DNA of 64,000 bases from contig JADZEB010000004.1 in NCBI GenBank assembly GCA_020850755.1, forward strand, positions 124,001 to 188,000. The letters run 5' to 3'. This document shows, one piece after another, positions 34,631 through 43,671 of the stretch. This DNA comes from Alphaproteobacteria bacterium. Its GTDB lineage: Bacteria; Pseudomonadota; Alphaproteobacteria; Acetobacterales; Acetobacteraceae. The notes below the pieces were generated by a model, which made no database searches, was not told the DNA's origin, and was given only the letters and a program-made list of their open reading frames with translations. Made by a program: the position numbers and the translations under genes. Numbering within the stretch: position 1 is the stretch's first letter; each line of letters opens with the position of its first letter.

Positions 34631-35482
34631 CTAGACGAACTCAACCAGCGCGCCGCAGGAGCGCGCGGGATCGGCGACCAGGGTGCCGTTCCCAGTGCGC
34701 CGGAAGGCGATGCCGCGCGCCTGGAGCAGCGAGGCGCACGCGGCCAGATCGGCCACCCGCACGCGCGCCCCGGCATAGGCCGGTGGCGGCAGCGCGGCAA
34801 GCTCGGGATAGGTCGCGGCCAGGCGCGCGGCGGGCATCACCACCAGCCGGCAGCCGCCGGCGGGCAGGCTGACGGTGCCATCCGCGCCGGGCGCCGGCAC
34901 GGGCACGGCAAGGATACGGCCATAGATGCGCGCGATCGCCGCCACGTCCTCGGCGCTGATGATCACCGCATCGATGGCCTGCGCGCCGTTCGGGTGGGCC
35001 TGGTATTCCGGCAGCCAGACCAGCTCGGGCGTGAAGTGCTGGCAGGCGAAGGTGCGGCCGGGCGGCGTCTCGCGCTCGTCGATGATGACGGTGCGGAACT
35101 CGGCCTGGCGCACCCCGCCCGGCCGCTCGACCGGGCGGCCGAAGGCCAGCGGCGGCGCCGAGGCAAGCCCGGCCGCGTCCCAGGCCGCCTTGGTCGCGGC
35201 GATGCCGGGCGATTTCAGCGCCATCGCCGCCATGCCCTCGCGCCGCTTGATGAAGTCGAGCAGGTAGCGCCGCGAGGGATGCTCGCCCACGAAGGCGATC
35301 AGCTCGATGTAATCCTCGGCGAACATGATGCAGTGGTTGACCGACTGCAGCACCGTATGCCGCCCCTCGGGCGTCAGGCGGAAGCCCAGCGCCTCGTAGG
35401 CGGCCTTGCCGCGGGCGATGTCGCGCACCACGACAACGGTGTGGTCGAGGCCGGAAACCACGGCGGTGGGCTTGCTGGTCAT
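34631..35482 (-). CDS. VOC/glyoxalase-like domain protein
   Basis: 283 residues from ATG 35482, overlapping the EamA gene's stop as ATGA. The opening GLDHTVVVVRDIARGKAAYEALGF and DYIELIAFVGEHPSRR resemble glyoxalase-like_3 (PF13468) proteins. The His of the first strand and Glu in IELIA are candidates for the metal site. The second half (VIISAEDVAAIARIYGRIL) repeats the fold. Substrate unknown; coupling to a metabolite exporter suggests a joint role. Confidence 0.78.
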   Translation of the reverse strand: MTSKPTAVVSGLDHTVVVVRDIARGKAAYEALGFRLTPEGRHTVLQSVNHCIMFAEDYIELIAFVGEHPSRRYLLDFIKRREGMAAMALKSPGIAATKAAWDAAGLASAPPLAFGRPVERPGGVRQAEFRTVIIDERETPPGRTFACQHFTPELVWLPEYQAHPNGAQAIDAVIISAEDVAAIARIYGRILAVPVPAPGADGTVSLPAGGCRLVVMPAARLAATYPELAALPPPAYAGARVRVADLAACASLLQARGIAFRRTGNGTLVADPARSCGALVEFV

Positions 35483-36465
35483 GGCAACGGCTCCTGCTGG
35501 GCGGTCGGGGCGGGCCGGCTCCCGGCCGGCACCGATGACGCAGAGACAGCGGCAAGCATGCCGCTGACCACAACCGCCATGCCGAGAAGTTGCACCCAAC
35601 CGGGCGCCTCGCCAAGGATCGGTCCGGCCGAGGCGGTGGCGACCACGGGCACGAGCGCCACCGTGGCCGCGGTGCGCGTGGCCCCGAGGACGCCGATCGC
35701 GCTGACATAGGCGATGTTCGAGATCAGGCCCGTGAGCAGGCCCTGATAGATGCCCTGGAACGCCACCTCGCCAAGCGAGGCGGCACCGAGATGCTGCCAG
35801 CGCAGCAGCAGCCAGGGTGGCACATAGACGAGGCAGGACAGGGTGGCGACACCAACCGCGGCATCCACGGCATCGATCCGCCAGCGCCGCAGGCAGACAG
35901 TGAAGCCGGCCCACATCACGGCGCAGACGACGAACAAGAGATGCCCCCGCCAGGTGCCGGGCGCGGCGGCAGCGATTCCTTCCCAGCCGATCAGCGCGAC
36001 ACCGAGCACCACCACGGCAAGCGCACCCGCCCTGGCCGGGCCCGGCCTTTCGCGCAAGAGCGGCCAGGCGAGCAGCGTGGTCGCCACCGGCACGCCGCCC
36101 GGCGTGATCGTGCCCGCATGCGAGGCTGGCGCGAACAGCAGCCCGCCGATGAACAGCAGGCTGTAGAGCGGCCCCGCGAACAGGGCGAGCGCCAGGAGCC
36201 GCTTGCCGCCGATCTTGCCGAGGCGCCAGCGCCGGCCGAGCGCCACCGGCGCGGCGGCGATGCCGCCAACCAGGAACCGCAGGCCGGCGAGGTCGGCCGG
36301 GCCGAGCACCCCGCCTTCCACCGCCAGCCGCGACAGCACCGGATGCAGCCCCCACACGCCGGCGCAATAGAAGGCGAGCGCGAAGGCCGCCAGCACCCGC
36401 GTGTCCAGGACAGCCTCCTTGGCCGATGCGTGCTGCGGCGCGGGCTGTGGCTGTGAACGGCTCAT
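35479..36465 (-). CDS. EamA/DMT-superfamily transporter
   Basis: 328 residues from ATG 36465. Ten hydrophobic segments arranged as two EamA halves are visible: FYCAGVWGLHPVLSRLAVEG, LRFLVGGIAAAP, TLLAWPLLRERPG in the first, and YVSAIGVLGATRTAATVALV and PILGEAPGWVQLLG in the second. These are drug/metabolite exporters of amino acids, nucleobases or similar. It is cotranscribed with the VOC gene. Confidence 0.88.
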   Translation of the reverse strand: MSRSQPQPAPQHASAKEAVLDTRVLAAFALAFYCAGVWGLHPVLSRLAVEGGVLGPADLAGLRFLVGGIAAAPVALGRRWRLGKIGGKRLLALALFAGPLYSLLFIGGLLFAPASHAGTITPGGVPVATTLLAWPLLRERPGPARAGALAVVVLGVALIGWEGIAAAAPGTWRGHLLFVVCAVMWAGFTVCLRRWRIDAVDAAVGVATLSCLVYVPPWLLLRWQHLGAASLGEVAFQGIYQGLLTGLISNIAYVSAIGVLGATRTAATVALVPVVATASAGPILGEAPGWVQLLGMAVVVSGMLAAVSASSVPAGSRPAPTAQQEPLP

Positions 36466-36557
36466 GGTCGGCTGCGGTGCGGGACGGGTCGCTCGACGGT
36501 GGAACAGGAGAACGGCCAACCGGGGCCAGAGGCTGCGCGCGGCGCATCCTGTCCGGG

Positions 36558-37946
36558 TTAGCGTGAGGGCAGCGGTGGTGCAATCGGCGATGTCGGGGGG
36601 GAGACAGGGCGGGGCGGCAGCGGCAGGACAGGTGCAGGCATCCGGGCAGGACCCGGCAGCGGCGGCAGAGGCAGCACGGGCAGTGCGGGAGGAACGGCGC
36701 GCGTCGGCGGCAGGGGGATCGGGCCGGGCGCCAGCGCGGGCGCCGTACGCGGTGCTGCGGGCGGCGGCCCCTCCCCGTCCCGGGGCGGCAGGCCCGGCAG
36801 CCAGGGGCGTCCGCCGGCACGCGCGGCCAGGGCTTGCCGCACCACCTCGCCATACTCGGTCGGCCGCCGGTCGGGCCCGCGCAACAGCGTTGGCGGGAAG
36901 CTGTGGCTGAACGCCCAGGCGGTCCAGCCGATACCGGCGCGATCGAATGCGGCAAGGACCGCCTCGCGATAACGGCCCTCGCCGCGATAGGCGCTTTCCG
37001 GGTGGCGGCGCTCGTCCCAACCGAACTCGGTCGCGAACACGGCCAGATGCCGCGCCGGCTCCAGGAACGCCTCGGCCCAGGCGGTCTGCCAGTCGGCATC
37101 GGCGTAGGGGTGCGTCGCATAGACGATGTTCGCGCGCCGGAGCGGGGCTTGGCGGGCGAAGGACAGGTCGTAGGCGAATTGCAGCCCGCCCACGATCACG
37201 GGCTTGGCGGGATCGTTTTCGCGCACGACATCGACCAGGGCCTCGGCCCAGTCGCGCCAGCGCAGCCAGTCCGGCATGCGATCTCCGGCGACGGGGCGGC
37301 CCGCCGCATCCAGCCGGACCGGCTCGTTGAACAGTTCGTAGAAGGCGACCGCCCGTTCGCCGCGATAGCGCCGGGCGAGCAGCCGCCAGAAGCGCCGCAC
37401 CTCGGCATCGCCGACCTGGTAGAGGTCGCCATAGGCCGGATCGTGGAGCGAGACATGCCGCCCATCGGGGGGAAAGCCGATGCCGTGCAGCCCGATGATG
37501 AGATAGAGCCCGTAGCGGCGGGCATAGGCCACCGCCCAGTCCAGCACCCGCAGCGTCTCCGCCTCGCCGTGGCGGCGGAAACTGGCCGGAAAGATGGTCA
37601 GGCGCACGATATCGGCGCGCCACTCGGCCGCCTCCCGGAACAGGGCGCGATCGAACCGGCCGAGGGTGGCATCGTCGCGGGTGGCGAGCCAGACCGGATC
37701 GGGCAGCGCCACCCCGCGCAGGACACGTGGAGCGCCGCGGCCATCGAGGATGCGGTTGCCCTCGACCCGGAAGGCCTGCGGATACTCGGCCGGCAGGATC
37801 CAGGGCGGTTCCGGCGCGTTCAGGTCGGGCGGCTCGCGCGAGCAGGCCGCCATCGCCAGCAGGGCGACAAGCAGGGCGGCCACAGCGCGGCCCAGCACCG
37901 GCTCCGGCATCCGGCCAGCCAGCCGCCGCCCCTCCTCCTGCCTCAT
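36558..37946 (-). CDS. GH5-like glycoside hydrolase, predicted lipoprotein
   Basis: 462 residues from ATG 37946; ATG 37910 is an equally possible start and neither has well-placed Shine-Dalgarno. A lipoprotein signal is visible (VAALLVALLAMAACS, lipobox AMAAC with Cys about residue 35). The TIM barrel resembles cellulase family GH5: VLRGVALPDPVW, LYLIIGLHGIGF, acid/base Glu208 in YELFNEPV, and nucleophile Glu307 in VFATEFGWDE. The last about 70 residues are rich in Pro, Leu and Ala (repeats such as LPLPPLPGP), an unusual extension likely spanning or linking to the envelope. It probably cleaves a beta-glucan or mannan at the cell surface. Confidence 0.82.
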   Translation of the reverse strand: MRQEEGRRLAGRMPEPVLGRAVAALLVALLAMAACSREPPDLNAPEPPWILPAEYPQAFRVEGNRILDGRGAPRVLRGVALPDPVWLATRDDATLGRFDRALFREAAEWRADIVRLTIFPASFRRHGEAETLRVLDWAVAYARRYGLYLIIGLHGIGFPPDGRHVSLHDPAYGDLYQVGDAEVRRFWRLLARRYRGERAVAFYELFNEPVRLDAAGRPVAGDRMPDWLRWRDWAEALVDVVRENDPAKPVIVGGLQFAYDLSFARQAPLRRANIVYATHPYADADWQTAWAEAFLEPARHLAVFATEFGWDERRHPESAYRGEGRYREAVLAAFDRAGIGWTAWAFSHSFPPTLLRGPDRRPTEYGEVVRQALAARAGGRPWLPGLPPRDGEGPPPAAPRTAPALAPGPIPLPPTRAVPPALPVLPLPPLPGPARMPAPVLPLPPRPVSPPTSPIAPPLPSR

Positions 37947-38086
37947 GGCCGGCACGCCCAAGCGCACTCGCCAGGCGGCAAGTGCTTGAAACCGCGCTCC
38001 GGGAAGTGCAGGCTTGCGCCACATGCTACCCGGGGCGGCCGCGCGCTGGATGCCCCGTTCACAATCCGCTTGCGGAGGGAGCGACC

Positions 38087-38923
38087 ATGCCCAAGCGCCT
38101 GACCGATGCCCAGGTCCGCCAGTATCATGACGAGGGCTATGCCTGCCCGATCGACGTGCTGACGCCCGAGGAAGTGCGCAGCTACCGCGCCGGACTGGAG
38201 GCGTTCGAGAAGGCGCAGGGCAAGCCGCTCGACTTCCCCGAGAAGTCGAAGACCTACCTGTTGTGCGACTGGGCCGATGCGGTGGTCCATCATCCTGCGG
38301 TCCTGGACGCGGTCGAGGATGTGCTCGGCCCGAACATCCTCATCTACCACCTGACGATCTGGATCAAGGAGGCGAATACGCCTGCCTTCGTCCATTGGCA
38401 CCAGGACGGCGCCTATTTCTTCCTGGAGCCCGACGAGCAGGTCACCGCCTGGGTGGCGCTGTCCGAAGCCTCGGAGCTGGCCGGCTGCATGCGCGTGATC
38501 CCCGGCAGCAACAAATGGCCCTGGATGGAGCATCAGGACGATCCGGGCCAGTGGAACATGATCAAGCGCGGCCAGGGCGTTCTGAACAAGTTCCGCGACG
38601 ACGAGGGCGTGCTGATGCCGCTCAAGCCCGGGCAGATGTCGTTCCACAACACCAAGACGATGCATGCCTCCTGGGGGAACCGCAACAACGACCGACGCAT
38701 CGGCTTCGGCATCAGCTACATCCCGACCCATGTCCGCCCGCACGGTCCGGTGCAGCCCTCGGCGCTCCTGGTGCGCGGGGAAGACAAGTACAACCACTAC
38801 GTGCCGGAGCGCCGCCTGCGGCCGGGCGAGTCGCTATCTGCCTCGGCGCGCGAGCAGCATGCGGACGCGGTGCGCCGTTTCCGCGCCCGCCAGGATTCCG
38901 GTTTCGTCCGGGCGCCGGCCTGA
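38087..38923 (+). CDS. Phytanoyl-CoA dioxygenase (PhyH) family protein
   Basis: 278 residues from ATG 38087 with GGAGGGAG 5 nt upstream. The PhyH 2OG-Fe(II) fold is supported by His105 and Asp107 in FVHWHQDGAYF, distal His193 in TKTMHASWGN, and the 2OG-binding Arg204 in RRIGFGISY. The C-terminal RRFRARQDSGF is usual in bacterial PhyH proteins acting on small molecules such as ectoine-like compounds or phosphonates. It lies upstream of the liv operon and might modify its substrate; no direct evidence. Confidence 0.87.
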   Translation: MPKRLTDAQVRQYHDEGYACPIDVLTPEEVRSYRAGLEAFEKAQGKPLDFPEKSKTYLLCDWADAVVHHPAVLDAVEDVLGPNILIYHLTIWIKEANTPAFVHWHQDGAYFFLEPDEQVTAWVALSEASELAGCMRVIPGSNKWPWMEHQDDPGQWNMIKRGQGVLNKFRDDEGVLMPLKPGQMSFHNTKTMHASWGNRNNDRRIGFGISYIPTHVRPHGPVQPSALLVRGEDKYNHYVPERRLRPGESLSASAREQHADAVRRFRARQDSGFVRAPA

Positions 38924-38970
38924 CGCTTTCCCGCTGTCGGTCCTTGCGCCTGGAGGGGATGGCGCCAACA

Positions 38971-39000
38971 TTGTCGGCCACCGACTTGTCGGGGTAAGAT
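38971..39000 (+). promoter_or_regulatory. Candidate promoter/operator of the liv operon
   Basis: TTGTCG (38971-38976) and TAAGAT (38995-39000) are 18 nt apart, about 70 nt upstream of the binding-protein ATG. A direct repeat GATGGCGCC at 38958-38966 and 38998-39006 is spaced 40 bp, and GTCGG-CCA-CCGAC (38973-38985) is an inverted repeat overlapping the -35 region. Together these look like a regulated promoter. Confidence 0.4.
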
Positions 39001-39068
39001 GGCGCCGTGACGTCGCCACATGGCGCAATGAACGATCAACAACCATCGCCACCTGGGAGACTTTCGGC

Positions 39069-40286
39069 ATGACGAAGAATGCAACCATCAGCCGCCGCTC
39101 GATCCTTGCGGGCACCGCCGCGCTTGGCGTCGGCTCGCTCGGCTTCCCGGCCATCACCCGCGCGCAGGCGCGGACGGTCAAGATCGGCCTCGTTCACCCG
39201 GTCACGGGCTTCCTCGCCTTCAACGGCCAGCAATGCCGCGCCGGCGCCCTGATGGCGATCGAGGAGATCAACGCCGCCGGCGGCATCAAGTCCATGGGCG
39301 GAGCCCGGTTCGAGGCCCTGATCGGCGACGCGCAGAGCCAGGTCGCGGTGGCCGTTTCGGAGACGACCAAGATGGCCGAGGCGGGCGCCAACGCCTTCAT
39401 CGGCTGCTTCTCCTCGGCCCTCGGCCTCGCTGCGACGCAGGAGGCGGCCAAGTACAATATTCCGTTCCTGATTGATGTCGGCGTGTCCGACAACATCACC
39501 GCGCGCGGCCTCAAGAACGTGTTCCGCTTCAAGGCCGGCCACAGCGTCACCGTGGACAAGTCGGTCGAGACGCTGGACGGGCTGAACCGCAGCAAGGGCA
39601 GCCCGGTGAAGTCGGCCATCATCGTGCATGAGGAAAGCGAGTTCGGCACGGTCACCGCCACCCGCATGGCCGAGAAGCTGCCCGGCGTTGGCATCCAGGT
39701 GAAAGAGGTCATCAAGCACGCCAACCCGACGCGCAATTTCGACAACATCGCGCTGCGCATCCGCCAGCAGCGCCCGGATGCGGTGATCATCTCGAACTAT
39801 CTGAACGAGTATCAGCTGCTCTGCCGCACCATCAAGCAGCAGCGCGTACCGGTGAAGGCGCTCTATTCGGTGCTGGGCGGCGGCTTCAACATCCGCTTCG
39901 CGCGTGAGCAGGCCGAGGTCTCGCAGAACGTGATGGACTACAATCACTGGTACAATCCGCGCAACCCGCGCGCGCTCGAGTTCCGCCGGCGCGTCGAGGC
40001 GGCGAACCTGTTCTGCACCTTCGAGGTGATGCTGTCCTACTTCTGCGTGAAGATCCTGCACGACGCGCTGGAGCGCGCGGGCACTGCCGACAAGGATCCG
40101 CTGATCAACGCGCTCGCCTCCAGCACCTTCTCGGACCATTTCATGCCCTATGGCCCGACGCGCTTCGTCAACGGCCAGAACCAGGGTGCGCAGTCGGTCT
40201 GCATCCAGGCGCTGGATCGTGACATGAAGGTGGTGTTCCCGGCCGAGTATGCCGAGGCGCAGGCCGTATTCCCGCTGCCGACCTGA
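39069..40286 (+). CDS. Branched-chain amino acid/amide ABC binding protein (LivK-like)
   Basis: 405 residues from ATG 39069 with GGGAGA upstream. The signal ISRRSILAGTAALGVGSLG has a twin-Arg pattern ending near ITRAQA, suggesting Tat or Sec export. The Periplasmic_binding_6 (PF13458) fold is seen in KIGLVHPVTGFLAFNGQQ, ALMAIEEINAAGGIKSMGG, ANAFIGCFSSALGLAATQEA and RQQRPDAVIISNYLNE. It binds amino acids, amides or aromatic acids for the LivHMGF complex encoded downstream. Confidence 0.9.
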   Translation: MTKNATISRRSILAGTAALGVGSLGFPAITRAQARTVKIGLVHPVTGFLAFNGQQCRAGALMAIEEINAAGGIKSMGGARFEALIGDAQSQVAVAVSETTKMAEAGANAFIGCFSSALGLAATQEAAKYNIPFLIDVGVSDNITARGLKNVFRFKAGHSVTVDKSVETLDGLNRSKGSPVKSAIIVHEESEFGTVTATRMAEKLPGVGIQVKEVIKHANPTRNFDNIALRIRQQRPDAVIISNYLNEYQLLCRTIKQQRVPVKALYSVLGGGFNIRFAREQAEVSQNVMDYNHWYNPRNPRALEFRRRVEAANLFCTFEVMLSYFCVKILHDALERAGTADKDPLINALASSTFSDHFMPYGPTRFVNGQNQGAQSVCIQALDRDMKVVFPAEYAEAQAVFPLPT

Positions 40287-40303
40287 GGCAAGTCCGACAG
40301 GGC

Positions 40304-40340
40304 GCGGGCGGCGGCCCGGAAACTCCGGGCCGCCGCCCGC
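40304..40340 (+). promoter_or_regulatory. Strong hairpin between livK-like and livH genes
   Basis: A perfect 16-bp stem (40304-40319 with 40325-40340) closes a 5-nt AAACT loop in the 74-bp gap. No U-run follows, so it is more likely a 3'-end mRNA stabiliser or attenuator than a simple terminator. This position commonly allows higher binding-protein than permease expression. Confidence 0.75.
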
Positions 40341-40360
40341 AGCGCGTTGGAAGGCAGCTC

Positions 40361-41236
40361 ATGATCTACGATTTCCCGATCATCTTCTCGTCGGTGATGA
40401 ATGGGCTGATGCTTGGCGGCATCTACGCCCTGGTGGCGCTCGGCCTGACGCTGATCTACGGCGTGCTGCACATCATCAACTTCGCCCATGGCAGCCTGCT
40501 GATGATCGCGATGTTCGCGGTCTGGCTGCTGCTGGAAACCCTGGGTATAGACCCCTATGTCGCGCTGCCGCTGATGGTCGCGGGCATGTTCGGACTCGGC
40601 TATGTGCTCTACAAGGGCGTGGTCGGGCCGATGAGCCATGGCGAGGATGCGAACATCCTGCTGGTGACGCTGGGCGTTGCGGTGATCCTGGACAATCTCG
40701 CGCTCTATCTGTTCACCGGCGATACGCGCATCATCGAACGGCCCTACAGCTTCGAGATGGTGGAGATCGGGCCGGCCTTGATCACGCTGCCCAAGCTGAT
40801 CTCTTTCCTCGGCTCGCTCGCCGTATGCCTGGTGCTGTGGCTTCTGATCGACCGCACCGACCTCGGCAAGGCGATCCGCGCCGTGGCCAAGGAACGCCAG
40901 GGCGCCCGCCTTGTGGGTATCGATGTCGAGAACATCTTCGCCCTCACCTACGCGATCGGCGTTGCCTGCCTGGGCGCGGCGGCATGCCTGCTGCTGCCGA
41001 CCTTCTACGTCTCGCCGCAGGTGGGCAATGTTTTCGTCATCATCGCCTTCACCATCGTGGTGCTGGGTGGCATGGGCAGCTTCCTGGGCGCGCTTGTGGG
41101 CGGCCTGATCATCGGCGTGACCGAGGCCCTGGGTGGCTTGTTCCTGGGCGAGGCCCTGGGGCAGATCGGCATCAGCCTGATCTTCATCCTGATCCTGCTG
41201 TTCCGCCCGACCGGCCTGTTCGGAGGCGCCAAGTGA
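40361..41236 (+). CDS. livH: Branched-chain amino acid/amide ABC permease
   Basis: 291 residues, about eight membrane segments. LivH signatures: VMNGLMLGGIYALVALGLTL, YGVLHIINFAHGSLLMI, TDLGKAIRAVAKERQGARLVG, and VVLGGMGSFLGALVGGLI near the end. Its TGA overlaps the livM start (GTGA). Confidence 0.93.
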   Translation: MIYDFPIIFSSVMNGLMLGGIYALVALGLTLIYGVLHIINFAHGSLLMIAMFAVWLLLETLGIDPYVALPLMVAGMFGLGYVLYKGVVGPMSHGEDANILLVTLGVAVILDNLALYLFTGDTRIIERPYSFEMVEIGPALITLPKLISFLGSLAVCLVLWLLIDRTDLGKAIRAVAKERQGARLVGIDVENIFALTYAIGVACLGAAACLLLPTFYVSPQVGNVFVIIAFTIVVLGGMGSFLGALVGGLIIGVTEALGGLFLGEALGQIGISLIFILILLFRPTGLFGGAK

Positions 41237-42237
41237 TCGGCTGGACCACCCCGCGCGGCTGGGCGCATATCGGAGCGGGCTTCGCGTTCGCGCTGCTTAT
41301 CCCGGCCTTCGTCACCCAGAACTTCCTGCTGCACATCGCCATTCTGGTGCTGTTCTCGGCCTATCTCGGCCAGGCGTGGAACATTGCTGGTGGCTATGCC
41401 GGGCAACGCAGCTTCGGCCATGCGGTCTTCGTGGGCACCGGGGCCTATGTGACGGCGATCCTGCAGACACGGTTCGGCTGGAATCCGTGGCTTACATTGC
41501 CTCCGGCGATCATCGGCGGTGCGGCGGTGGGCTGGCTGATCGGCTTCCTGTCGTTCCGCGCCGGGTTGCGCGGCAGCTATTTCGCGCTGATCACCCTCGC
41601 CTTCTCCGAGGTGGCGCGCATCCTGGCGAACTCGCTGGAGATAACGCGCGGTGGCCTCGGCATCCTGGTCCCGCTTTCGCCAGGCTTCGCCAACTTCCAG
41701 TTCGCCAACAAGGGCAATTTCTTCATCGTTGTCCTGGCGATGTTCGCGGTCGCGTTCGGCATCGCCTGGTGGCTGGAGAAATCGCGCTTCGGCGCCCGCC
41801 TTGTCGCCGTGCGCGAGAACGAGGATGCAGCCGCTGCGCTCGGCGTCGATACCTTCAAGGCCAAGCTCCATGCCCTGATGCTCTCGGGGGGCATGGCAGC
41901 GCTCGGCGGCAGCTTCTATGTCCAGTACTACCTCTATGTCGAGCCGCCGATCGCCTATGGTGTGGAACGCTCGGTCGAGATGCTGCTGGTCTCGATGATC
42001 GGTGGCTCGGGCACCGTGCTCGGCCCGCTGGTCGGATCCATCGCCCTGCACTTGATCAGCGACACCACCCGCCACTTCCTCGAGGCACCGGGCGTTGCGT
42101 TGATCCTCTACGGTATCGTGCTGATCCTGATCGTGGGCTTCCTGCCCGACGGATTGATCAGCCTGTTCCGGCGGCGTCCCACCGTGGTCCCGGACACGGA
42201 TAGCGGCGCGCCGGCACGACGAGGCGCCCATGCTTGA
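41233..42237 (+). CDS. livM: Branched-chain amino acid/amide ABC permease
   Basis: 334 residues from GTG 41233. LivM motifs include AWNIAGGYAGQRSFGHAVFV, GLRGSYFALITLAFSEVARI, SRFGARLVAVRENEDAAAAL and MIGGSGTVLGPLVGSIALH. It is the second membrane subunit. Its stop overlaps livG by 8 nt. Confidence 0.93.
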   Translation: MIGWTTPRGWAHIGAGFAFALLIPAFVTQNFLLHIAILVLFSAYLGQAWNIAGGYAGQRSFGHAVFVGTGAYVTAILQTRFGWNPWLTLPPAIIGGAAVGWLIGFLSFRAGLRGSYFALITLAFSEVARILANSLEITRGGLGILVPLSPGFANFQFANKGNFFIVVLAMFAVAFGIAWWLEKSRFGARLVAVRENEDAAAALGVDTFKAKLHALMLSGGMAALGGSFYVQYYLYVEPPIAYGVERSVEMLLVSMIGGSGTVLGPLVGSIALHLISDTTRHFLEAPGVALILYGIVLILIVGFLPDGLISLFRRRPTVVPDTDSGAPARRGAHA

Positions 42238-42973
42238 GGCCCAGTCCCTGACCAAGGCATTCGGTGGCCTGGTCGCGGTGCGCGATGCATCGATCAAGGT
42301 GCCCGAGGGCCGCATCGTCTCGTTGATCGGCCCCAACGGCGCCGGCAAGACCACCCTGTTCGCGATGGTGGCCGGCTTCCTGCGCCCCGATCGCGGCACG
42401 GTGACGTTCCAGGGCCAGGACATCACGGGCTGGCAGCCGCACCGCATCTGCGCGCTCGGCATGGTGCGCACCTTCCAGATCACCCAGCCTTTCGCCAACC
42501 TGACCGTGCTCGAGAACGTCATGGTGGGCGCCTATGCCCGCATCGCGAACCGGCTGGAAGCGGCGGAACTCGCGCGCAAGGTCGCAACCCGGGTCGGGCT
42601 TGGCGCCAGGCTGGACCAGCCGGCACAGGGGTTGACGGTGGCCGGTCGCAAGCGGCTGGAACTGGCGCGTGCGCTGGCCACCCAGCCCAAGCTCCTTCTG
42701 CTGGACGAGGTGATGGCCGGCCTCAACCCGACCGAGATCACCGAAATTGTGCAGGTCATCCGCGGTATCCGCGATTCCGGCGTGACCATCTTCCTGATCG
42801 AGCATGTGATGCAGGCGGTGATGAGCCTGTCCGAATACACCTATGTGCTGAACAATGGCGCGCTGATCGCGGAGGGCGAGCCGAAGGCCGTCGCCTCCGA
42901 CCCGCATGTGATCGAGGCCTATCTCGGCCACGGCGCTGCCGAGCGCATCAAGAAGGGCAACGCCCATGCTTGA
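42230..42973 (+). CDS. livG: Branched-chain amino acid/amide ABC ATPase
   Basis: 247 residues. Walker A GPNGAGKTT, the LivG insertion GMVRTFQITQPFANLTVLEN, a degenerate signature LTVAGRKRLELARALA (canonical LSxGQ is altered in this family), Walker B LLLLDEVMAGLNP and FLIEHVMQAV are present. It overlaps both neighbours by 8 nt, so the operon is translationally coupled. Confidence 0.92.
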   Translation: MLEAQSLTKAFGGLVAVRDASIKVPEGRIVSLIGPNGAGKTTLFAMVAGFLRPDRGTVTFQGQDITGWQPHRICALGMVRTFQITQPFANLTVLENVMVGAYARIANRLEAAELARKVATRVGLGARLDQPAQGLTVAGRKRLELARALATQPKLLLLDEVMAGLNPTEITEIVQVIRGIRDSGVTIFLIEHVMQAVMSLSEYTYVLNNGALIAEGEPKAVASDPHVIEAYLGHGAAERIKKGNAHA

Positions 42974-43667
42974 AGTGCGGGGCCTGCGCGCCGGCTACGG
43001 CCAGATCGAGGTGCTGCGCGGCATCGATCTCGATGTCCGCGGCGGCGAGGTGGTGGCCGTCCTCGGATCGAACGGCGTCGGCAAGTCGACGCTCAACAAC
43101 AACATCTCCGGCATCTATCGGCCCTTCGGCGGCGCGATCCGCTTCGATGGCACAGACATCACCGGGGCACGCCCGCCCAGCATCGTGGCACGCGGGCTGA
43201 TCCAGGTGCCCGAAGGCCGGCGTATCTTCCCGAACCTGTCGGTGCGGGAGAATCTGGAACTGGGCTCCTATCTGCGCGCGCGCGCCAGCCGCGCGAAGAA
43301 CATCGAGCATGTCTTCGCCATCTTCCCGCGCCTGCAGGAACGCATCGGCCAGCTTGCCGGCACCCTCTCCGGCGGCGAGCAGCAGATGCTGGCGATCGGG
43401 CGCGGGCTGATGGCCGAGCCGCGCCTGCTTATCCTGGACGAGCCCTCGCTCGGCCTATCGCCCATCCTGGTCGAGGAGATGTTCAAGCTCATCGCGCGCA
43501 TCGCCGCCGAGGGGCTGGCGATCCTGCTGGTCGAGCAGAACGTGGTCCAGAGCCTAGCGATCGCCGATCGCGCCTATGTCATCGAGAAGGGCGTGATCGC
43601 GCTGTCGGGCAAGGCCGCCGACCTCCTCAACGACCCGACGCTCAAGGCCTCCTATCTCGGGCTGTAG
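42966..43667 (+). CDS. livF: Branched-chain amino acid/amide ABC ATPase
   Basis: 233 residues. Walker A GSNGVGKST, QVPEGRRIFPNLSVRENLE (LivF hallmark), signature LSGGEQQMLAIGRGLM, Walker B LLILDEPSLGLSP and LVEQNVVQSLAIADRAYV are intact. It is the last transport gene of the liv operon. Confidence 0.93.
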   Translation: MLEVRGLRAGYGQIEVLRGIDLDVRGGEVVAVLGSNGVGKSTLNNNISGIYRPFGGAIRFDGTDITGARPPSIVARGLIQVPEGRRIFPNLSVRENLELGSYLRARASRAKNIEHVFAIFPRLQERIGQLAGTLSGGEQQMLAIGRGLMAEPRLLILDEPSLGLSPILVEEMFKLIARIAAEGLAILLVEQNVVQSLAIADRAYVIEKGVIALSGKAADLLNDPTLKASYLGL

Positions 43668-43671
43668 TGTC

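Noticed and set aside
36834-38102. A 422-codon plus-strand frame opposite the GH5-like gene
   Set aside because: Antisense of a gene with both catalytic Glu and a lipobox; no domain in this frame.
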